NCBI GenBank assembly: GCA_017632755.1
Contig: JAGBQU010000171.1
Location: forward strand, 1 to 7,094
Source of the DNA: Lachnospiraceae bacterium
GTDB taxonomy: Bacteria > Bacillota_A > Clostridia > Lachnospirales > Lachnospiraceae
Direction: 5' to 3'
DNA: 7,094 nt
Position numbers and translations under genes: made by a program. The notes under the pieces were generated by a model. That model saw nothing but the letters and a program-made list of their open reading frames with translations. It made no database searches and was not told the DNA's origin. Within the stretch, counting starts at the first letter, position 1. Every line of letters begins with the position of its first letter. Positions 1 through 5,512 of the stretch are shown piece by piece.

Positions 1-488
1 GCCGCGAGACGTTCCACCTCCCGATTTGCCTCATTGATCTTTTCGTTTGTGCGGATACGCAGACATTCCTTCATATAATCTACCGCCGCATCATAATTGA
101 TAGGGTAATATGCCATCAGATACAGTTCGACACCGGGCACATGGTCTTCGATCTGAGTCAGGATACTGTCATAAAGATCGATCATCTCTGCGATCGGCAT
201 ATCCTTGTCACTCAGATCATTGGTACCGATATTGATAAAGACCCTTCTGGGCGCAAGGTCGTATACACAGATATCCAGAACCTTCATCAAATCCTCACAG
301 CGGTATCCGCCGATCCCACGATTATAAATGATGCATTCCTCCCCACGCTCCTTCATGAACTTTTCAATGGGGAACTGCTCCATAAGGGAAGATCCCGTAA
401 ACACGATCTGCCCCCTAGCAGCCTCCTTATTTTTTTCACGATAGGCAGCACACAGTCTGTCCGTTATCTGCCTCAGTTCTTCTGTCAT
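1..488 (-). CDS. SGNH/GDSL-family hydrolase, 3' end cut by window edge
   Basis: My reverse-strand translation gives 162 complete codons from ATG at 488, open through position 1. Seen: three of the four SGNH-hydrolase blocks. Block I is TGSS at residues 31-34, a GDS variant with Ser in place of Asp; Ser34 is the expected nucleophile. Block II is NRGIGG at 56-61, with Gly58 as a likely oxyanion-hole residue. Block III is GTND at 88-91, with Asn90. The C-terminal block with the catalytic Asp-x-x-His is missing only because it lies beyond the window. Family members of this kind are often around 190-220 residues, so some 30-60 are probably absent. There is no signal peptide, so the enzyme is probably cytoplasmic. 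The family hydrolyses esters, often deacetylating sugars or acting on lipids; the substrate cannot be read here. The start is set by AAGGAGG eight bases upstream. It lies 26 bp after glnA, with no terminator between them. Confidence 0.88.
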   Translation of the reverse strand, partial: MTEELRQITDRLCAAYREKNKEAARGQIVFTGSSLMEQFPIEKFMKERGEECIIYNRGIGGYRCEDLMKVLDICVYDLAPRRVFINIGTNDLSDKDMPIAEMIDLYDSILTQIEDHVPGVELYLMAYYPINYDAAVDYMKECLRIRTNEKINEANREVERLA

Positions 489-496
489 ATCTGTTT

Positions 497-503
497 CCTC
501 CTT
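497..503 (-). promoter_or_regulatory. Ribosome binding site of the SGNH hydrolase gene
   Basis: The minus strand reads AAGGAGG here, a near-perfect Shine-Dalgarno match eight bases before the ATG at 488. It fixes the start of a gene that is otherwise incomplete in the window. It lies inside the 26-bp gap after glnA, which is too short to hold a promoter as well. Confidence 0.85.
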
Positions 504-514
504 TTCTTTTTTGA

Positions 515-1945
515 TCATAGATCATAATATTTTGCGAATTCCGCAGGATGCGGGATTCGTAATATCTCCTCATTATCCTTTCTTCTTCTGGCAATATACT
601 GATCGAGCAGTCTTTGCGGGAAAACACCGCCTTCCGTCAGATATGCATGATCCGCCTCAAGGGCATCCAACGCCTCCTTCAGACTCGTGGGAAGCCCGCT
701 GATCTTTGCCTTCTCTTCCTCAGAAAGTTCATACAGATTGAAATCGTAAGGGCCCCATCCTTTCGCGCGCGGATCGATCTGATTGCGGATCCCGTCCAAC
801 CCGGCCATCAATATCGCAGCATATGCGTAGTACGGATTGCAGGTTGCATCCGGATTGCGAAGTTCAAAACGCTTGGTCAGCGGAGTCTTGGCGTAAGCCG
901 GAATACGGACCACCGCGCTGCGGTTTGCCATGGCGTAACCGATGGTTACCGGAGCCTCAAAGCCCGGAACCAGTCTCTTATAGGAGTTCGTGGACGGATT
1001 GGTAATCGCACAAAGGGAACCTGCATGCTGCAATAGGCCGCCGATAAACCAGTGTGCCTGCTCGCTCAGCTGTGCATAGCCCGCAGGGTCATAAAATACC
1101 GGTTTTCCTTCTTTGAGCAACAGCATGTGCACATGCATACCATTGCCCGCCTCATCCGCAAGCGGTTTGGGCATAAATGTGGCTGTACATCCGTTTTTTA
1201 CTGCCTCATTTTTGATGATATACTTGGCAGACATCGTATTGTCGGCCAATGTCAACATATCATCGAGCTCGACCTCAATCTCCATCTGACCACAACCGCC
1301 CACTTCATGATGGTGGTACTTGACCGCAATCCCCCAGTCGTTCATGGCCAGACACATACTGCTTCTGAGGTCATTTCGGATGTCCATGGGAAGGCTGGAG
1401 TGATAGCCTGCTCCGTGGGCGATCTGATAGCCGTTATTGTTATCCTCCATGCACGAAGCCCACGATGCCTGCGTGCTATGGATATGTGATGAGATGTCCT
1501 GAGAAGACACCTCGTAGTTTACCTGATCAAAAATGTAGAATTCATATTCCGGACCGATCAGCATCTGATCCGCGATCCCAAGTTCCTTCATGTAATCCAG
1601 CGCACGGATCGCCACATTTCTCGGATATTGATCGAAGGGACGGTTCTTTGGTAGATCGATCACCTTCACATCTCCGATCATGGAGAGCGTCGGAATCTTT
1701 GCATACGGATCGATCACAGCGGATTCCAGGACCGGCACAAAGACCATGTCGCTATTCTCAACCGGTGCATAGCCGTAGTTGGAACCGTCAAAACCGATGC
1801 CTTGCTCCATCGTTGCCTCGGTCAGCCGCTCTGCCGGAATACTCAGATGTCTCCAGCGCCCATCCACATCTGTAAGCTTAAAATCCACGATCCTGACTTG
1901 ATGCTCTTCGATCATTTGCTTGATGTCCTGCAATGTTTTCTCCAT
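515..1945 (-). CDS. glnA: Type I glutamine synthetase (glutamate-ammonia ligase)
   Basis: Cytoplasmic enzyme that makes glutamine from glutamate, ammonia and ATP, usually as a dodecamer. At 476 residues it is full length. Seen, with E. coli GlnA equivalents from memory: FDGSN at 52-56 (Asp50 loop), GPEYEF at 131-136 (metal Glu129/131), HHHE at 211-214 and Glu222 (Glu212/220), GMHVH at 269-273 (His269), NSYKRLVPG at 320-328 with Glu330 (Arg321, flap Glu327), NRS at 341-343 and ELR at 361-363 (Glu357/Arg359). The extra segment around 145-187 and the C-terminus HPAEFAKYYDL match the longer GSI-beta layout, not the roughly 440-residue Bacillus type. Tyr405 in NLYELSEE sits at the adenylylation tyrosine, but the surrounding PPEE is not kept. 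Asn56 replaces the second Ser of the usual FDGSS. AGGGGG lies seven bases before the ATG. The gene starts 42 bp after the HD-GYP gene. Confidence 0.96.
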   Translation of the reverse strand: MEKTLQDIKQMIEEHQVRIVDFKLTDVDGRWRHLSIPAERLTEATMEQGIGFDGSNYGYAPVENSDMVFVPVLESAVIDPYAKIPTLSMIGDVKVIDLPKNRPFDQYPRNVAIRALDYMKELGIADQMLIGPEYEFYIFDQVNYEVSSQDISSHIHSTQASWASCMEDNNNGYQIAHGAGYHSSLPMDIRNDLRSSMCLAMNDWGIAVKYHHHEVGGCGQMEIEVELDDMLTLADNTMSAKYIIKNEAVKNGCTATFMPKPLADEAGNGMHVHMLLLKEGKPVFYDPAGYAQLSEQAHWFIGGLLQHAGSLCAITNPSTNSYKRLVPGFEAPVTIGYAMANRSAVVRIPAYAKTPLTKRFELRNPDATCNPYYAYAAILMAGLDGIRNQIDPRAKGWGPYDFNLYELSEEEKAKISGLPTSLKEALDALEADHAYLTEGGVFPQRLLDQYIARRRKDNEEILRIPHPAEFAKYYDL

Positions 1946-1952
1946 ATAAATT

Positions 1953-1958
1953 CCCCCT
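1953..1958 (-). promoter_or_regulatory. Ribosome binding site of glnA
   Basis: The minus strand reads AGGGGG, seven bases upstream of the glnA ATG. The 42-bp gap from the HD-GYP stop codon to glnA (1946-1987) is purine-rich. I see no convincing -35/-10 pair, GlnR-like inverted repeat or terminator in it, which favours read-through transcription from the signalling genes. Confidence 0.7.
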
Positions 1959-1987
1959 ATTTCTTCTTTGTTTTCTGCTATTTTCCC

Positions 1988-3694
1988 CTATTCATCCGAA
2001 TATCTCTCCATGACATCGATGATCCTGTCCCTGCACCCCTCCATAGCCATGATGATCTCCGGGTCAAAATGTGTTCCGCTCTCCTTTTTCATGATCGCAA
2101 ACGCCTGATCAAGAGGCAACCCGTCCTTATAAGGTCGCTTGGAGAGCAACGCATCCAAAACATCCGCGACCGCCATGATCCTTGCGGAAAGCGGAATATC
2201 CTCACCGGAGAGATGCTCGGGGTAACCCTTGCTACTGCCGTCCCACCATTCGTGATGATATACGGCAATATCTTTTGCCATGTGCAGATATTCCGTCCTG
2301 CCCATGGTGTTCACTGCATCGTCCAGCATAATGCCGCCCAGAGTGGTATGTGTTTTGATAGTCTCATATTCCTCGTCCGTCAGCCTCGCCGGCTTGTTTA
2401 GGATGGCGTCCGGGATCTTGATCTTCCCGATATCGTGAAGCGGGGCCGCGATCGTGAGCGTATTGATGTATTCACCTGATATCTCGTCTTTATACTTCCC
2501 CTCCTTTTTCAGTTTTCTTGCCAGTATCTTGGCATACTCTGCGGTTCTCTTAACATGATTGCCCGTTGTCTCGTCGCGGCTCTCGACGATATCCGCCAAT
2601 GTGGTGATGATGTTGACATGCAGATCCGAAATTGTCTTAGACTGCTTATTGGTCTTGTCGATATATTCATCGATCTCCTTTACCGTCTTTGACAACGCGT
2701 GATAGAGTTCTTCAATCTCGTTCTCCGTGTGAATGTCAAGTGACTGTATCTTTGAAACGGATTTGTGCCGTCCGGTGTCACTGTCATAGGCGAAACGCCG
2801 CATCTCCTTTGTCATCTTGAAAAGCGGCGAAACCACCACCTTGTTGGAGAGGACGATGGAAAAGGAGATGATACAAAGAAGCAATCCGAGCACAGCGGAG
2901 AGCATCTTTCCGCTGTAGAGCAGCGTCTCCACCCGAAGCTGGTGTATGTCATAGTTGCCTCCGGGATACCCGGCCACCCGTGACTCCATATAAGTCTTAT
3001 ACGAGATGGCAAATGCTACGGCTACGATCGCAAATCCATATAAGAGCAAAACCTCGGCAACCTGAATTCCAAGAGAGCTTGCTTGCTCTCTCTCTCCCTT
3101 TTCCGTCTTCTCAACCGTATTCCCGGATATGTAACGGAACGTCCTGCGCACGCGCGCAGGCACCAGCCGGATCAGCAGGAAGGCCACCGTAAGCGAGATC
3201 AGCTTATCCGGGATCTCCACGCAAAAGTCTCCCAGGATCTGGGAGAGAAGAACCGGCAGTCCCAGATTGTAAAACATGGTTACCGCGGGAGTTGCCACAT
3301 TGTCCGCAATCTGCCTGTCAAACAGAATATAGGACAAAACCGAGCAGGGAACACTCAAAAGAAGGTAGAAGGGAATGAGTGCGACCACCCTCACATACTT
3401 TTGAAAAAAACCCCTCTCTGCTGCTAACCCGGCGATCAGCGCGATCAGCACATTGATCGTTCCGTAATAAAAAGTGGTGGAATCGGAAAACCCTCCCAGG
3501 ACATTCGTGATAAACCCCACAAACATACCGGGAAACAGTCCGCCAACGACTGCGGCAAACATGGTGCCGATGGAATCAAGATAAAGCGGGATCCCAAGCA
3601 GCCCTGCTCCGACGCTGACAAGTCTGTTTCTGCAGACACCCAAAATGATCATAGATACTACATATGCTACGCTTTTCTTGGATATCACTATCAT
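1988..3694 (-). CDS. Membrane HAMP/HD-GYP phosphodiesterase with ECF-S-like N-terminal sensor
   Basis: Predicted membrane-bound phosphodiesterase degrading cyclic di-GMP (568 residues). Residues 8-178 hold about five or six hydrophobic helices; the segment at 34-67, with LYLDSIGT and LFPGMFVG, resembles ECF-transporter S-components or a related sensory module. Helices at about 209-232 and 262-283 flank a short outside loop. A HAMP-like linker follows at about 286-341 and then a coiled stretch. The HD-GYP domain covers about 355-565: TGNHVKR at 377-383 (His380), HDIGKIKIPD at 420-429 (His420, Asp421, Lys424), His449, His480/His481, the GYP triplet at 490-492 and ADVLDAL at 510-516 (Asp511). 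The metal ligands all appear present. The HHExxDGxGYP signature has two extra residues (DGSSKGYP). The ATG overlaps the cyclase stop codon by four bases (ATGA), implying translational coupling. Activity on 3'3'-cGAMP instead of cyclic di-GMP cannot be excluded. The N-terminal assignment is less sure than the catalytic one. Confidence 0.93.
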   Translation of the reverse strand: MIVISKKSVAYVVSMIILGVCRNRLVSVGAGLLGIPLYLDSIGTMFAAVVGGLFPGMFVGFITNVLGGFSDSTTFYYGTINVLIALIAGLAAERGFFQKYVRVVALIPFYLLLSVPCSVLSYILFDRQIADNVATPAVTMFYNLGLPVLLSQILGDFCVEIPDKLISLTVAFLLIRLVPARVRRTFRYISGNTVEKTEKGEREQASSLGIQVAEVLLLYGFAIVAVAFAISYKTYMESRVAGYPGGNYDIHQLRVETLLYSGKMLSAVLGLLLCIISFSIVLSNKVVVSPLFKMTKEMRRFAYDSDTGRHKSVSKIQSLDIHTENEIEELYHALSKTVKEIDEYIDKTNKQSKTISDLHVNIITTLADIVESRDETTGNHVKRTAEYAKILARKLKKEGKYKDEISGEYINTLTIAAPLHDIGKIKIPDAILNKPARLTDEEYETIKTHTTLGGIMLDDAVNTMGRTEYLHMAKDIAVYHHEWWDGSSKGYPEHLSGEDIPLSARIMAVADVLDALLSKRPYKDGLPLDQAFAIMKKESGTHFDPEIIMAMEGCRDRIIDVMERYSDE

Positions 3695-5496
3695 AGGAGC
3701 TCCTCCACCTTCAATACCTCAAAGCCTTCATTTTTCCCCTTCAGTTTTACCGATGTTCCAAGGGTGGTAAACCGGATCCGATCCCCCAGCGCATCCGCAA
3801 CTGCCCGGCTGATGTAAACTGTTCCTCCCGGAGCATTTGCCTCAAGTCTGGCCGCCGTGTTGACCGTATCGCCGATCGCCGTGTAATCCATGCGCATGCT
3901 GGCGCCGATATTGCCGACAACCGCCGGGCCAAAATGAACCCCCACTCCAACCCGGAGTTCTTCTCCGATGCTCTCCTTGAGTTGCGCGGATACTTCCCCT
4001 GCTCCTTCCACGATCTCCAGTGCAGTCTTCACCGCCAGATAGACAGCATCCTTACGTGGCACAGGTGCACCCCAGAAAGCCATCGTCGCATCACCGATAA
4101 ACTTATCCAGCGTCCCCTGATTTCGTGCGATGCAGGCACTTGTCATGCCCAGATAGCGATTGAGTATGCTCACAACCAGCTCCGGATCAAGACGTTCCGA
4201 CATCGTCGTAAAGCCTCTGACATCCACAAACAGGACCGCTATATCGCAAAGCCTTCCGCCAAGGGCAAGAGCGTCTGTTCCCTCCTTTAAGATCTCACGT
4301 ACGATCTCCGGTGCCACATACTTTTGGAAGGTCTGTGTCACGCGATGTCTCTCTGCCATTTCGCGGATATACTTTGCCACAATGGAGATGATGTAGACGG
4401 TCGCAATCCCAAACGGTATCCAGAGAGGATGCAGGATATGCCCCGCGTCATACACGATCCCGCATATGATAAAATTGCCGAAAATGAGCAATGCACACAG
4501 GATACCCGAGTAGACCATCTTGATCTTCTGAACCAGAATAAGTGTCAAAAAGCAAAGCACAAACAAGAGCAGCGCCTGCCACAGATTCCCTGCTTCTTTC
4601 TTGTAGTCTCCATGAAGCAGCGCTTCGATCACATTTGCATGATATTCCACGCCAAACATCTGCTTAGCACGATCGATGGGTGTGTAGCACGAATCCTGTA
4701 AGCCGACCGCATAGGGACCGATCAACACGATCTTATCCTCAAAATAGTCCTCAGGGTATTCCCCGTTTATCAGATCGGCCAGAGAAATCCCCTCATAAAA
4801 GCCTCCCGGCAGAGCCGAATAGGAAACATAGAACAGGCCTCTGCTATCCGTGTCGGGCTTTTGGATCTCAAAACCATGCTGCTCCGCATAGGCGGCTGCT
4901 GCCATGTATGCCATGGAATATACCCTCCCGATTTCGGGCACATCCAGATAAAGGATCGCATGTCGCAGTATCCCGTCCGTATCATACATCGTATTGATAT
5001 GCCCCTGAACGGTCACATCGCGCAGCTGCCCATAAGGCTCCTCAAACCCCGCGATCATGTAATCGCGGTAAACATATTTGCCTCGCTCTTCATCCCACAC
5101 GCTGCCACTGCTAAAGGATGCGGCATCTGCCGTGACCACACAGCCGAGATTTTCGGCCGCTCTGGCCATGCGTGTATCCGTCTCCTCATCGGTCTGTCCG
5201 GCATAGAGCGTATCGATCGCGACCACAGCGGGGCGATGCTGCTCATCCTTTCCAAGCTGCTCCAGAGCGGATGCCATGATGCTTCGATCCCAGGATCGAT
5301 AAGGCCCGTAGGCGCCAAGTGCCCTCTCGTCAATCCCTACGACTACCACCCTGCCGGAGGTAGCCCTCGGGTTCTGAAAACGTGCATCCTTGACCCATTC
5401 ATCTAACCGGTACAATCCGCCAAAGTAAGCCAGAAGCGCAATACATGCCGAGACCGCTGCGGCGATCAGATATTGCTTCCACGTCATCTTACGCAT
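3691..5496 (-). CDS. CHASE2-domain class III adenylate cyclase
   Basis: Membrane receptor cyclase of 601 residues, predicted to make cAMP from ATP. Seen: one N-terminal helix (about 7-27); an outside CHASE2 domain (about 30-300) with GIDERAL at 54-60, VVAID at 91-95, the DTDGILRHA segment at 172-180, KIVLIG at 255-260 and FGVEYHANVIEALL at 281-294; three helices (about 304-323, 328-349, 357-375); a short coiled linker; then the catalytic domain (about 410-600). Metal-binding residues are Asp425 in FVDVRGFT and Asp469 in KFIGDA. Lys465 and Thr539 (YTAIGD) occupy the base-selecting positions and match the Lys/Thr pair of class IIIb adenylate cyclases. Transition-state residues are Asn546 and Arg550 in VNTAAR. 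Nothing catalytic is missing, so a homodimer should be active; guanylate cyclase activity is unlikely from these residues. GGAGGG lies seven bases before the ATG. The gene follows the FecR gene by 16 bp and overlaps the next by 4 bp. The CHASE2 ligand is unknown. Confidence 0.95.
   Translation of the reverse strand: MRKMTWKQYLIAAAVSACIALLAYFGGLYRLDEWVKDARFQNPRATSGRVVVVGIDERALGAYGPYRSWDRSIMASALEQLGKDEQHRPAVVAIDTLYAGQTDEETDTRMARAAENLGCVVTADAASFSSGSVWDEERGKYVYRDYMIAGFEEPYGQLRDVTVQGHINTMYDTDGILRHAILYLDVPEIGRVYSMAYMAAAAYAEQHGFEIQKPDTDSRGLFYVSYSALPGGFYEGISLADLINGEYPEDYFEDKIVLIGPYAVGLQDSCYTPIDRAKQMFGVEYHANVIEALLHGDYKKEAGNLWQALLLFVLCFLTLILVQKIKMVYSGILCALLIFGNFIICGIVYDAGHILHPLWIPFGIATVYIISIVAKYIREMAERHRVTQTFQKYVAPEIVREILKEGTDALALGGRLCDIAVLFVDVRGFTTMSERLDPELVVSILNRYLGMTSACIARNQGTLDKFIGDATMAFWGAPVPRKDAVYLAVKTALEIVEGAGEVSAQLKESIGEELRVGVGVHFGPAVVGNIGASMRMDYTAIGDTVNTAARLEANAPGGTVYISRAVADALGDRIRFTTLGTSVKLKGKNEGFEVLKVEELL
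3700..3706 (-). promoter_or_regulatory. Ribosome binding site inside the cyclase gene, for the HD-GYP gene
   Basis: GGAGGAG on the minus strand lies within the last codons of the cyclase (Glu-Glu-Leu-Leu) and five bases before the HD-GYP ATG at 3694. That ATG shares ATGA with the cyclase TGA at 3693-3691. A ribosome ending on the cyclase can restart directly, which would hold the two enzymes near a fixed ratio. Confidence 0.85.
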
Positions 5497-5503
5497 TTGT
5501 TAT

Positions 5504-5509
5504 CCCTCC
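5504..5509 (-). promoter_or_regulatory. Ribosome binding site of the CHASE2 cyclase gene
   Basis: GGAGGG on the minus strand, seven bases before the ATG at 5496. It confirms the MRKMTW start over the internal Met4. It occupies most of the 16-bp gap after the FecR gene, leaving no room for a promoter there. Confidence 0.85.
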
Positions 5510-5512
5510 GAA

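Noticed and set aside
512..524. Inverted repeat TGATC-ATA-GATCA at the glnA stop codon, considered as a terminator
   Set aside because: The stem has only five base pairs and is mostly A/T. On the transcribed minus strand it is followed by an A-run, not a T-run.
1946..1987. Possible glnA promoter or GlnR-type operator in the gap before glnA
   Set aside because: The 42 bases contain the ribosome binding site but no inverted repeat or convincing -35/-10 pair that I could see.
1802..2401. A 199-codon open frame on the plus strand, and others such as 141-527 and 1052-1489
   Set aside because: They lie antisense to well-conserved glutamine synthetase, HD-GYP and SGNH coding sequence, their translations show no recognisable motif, and the opposite frames explain the DNA fully.
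3695..3704. Perfect 10-bp palindrome AGGAGCTCCT at the cyclase/HD-GYP junction, considered as an operator
   Set aside because: It has no loop or second half-site and is explained by the Shine-Dalgarno site overlapping Glu-Leu-Leu codons.
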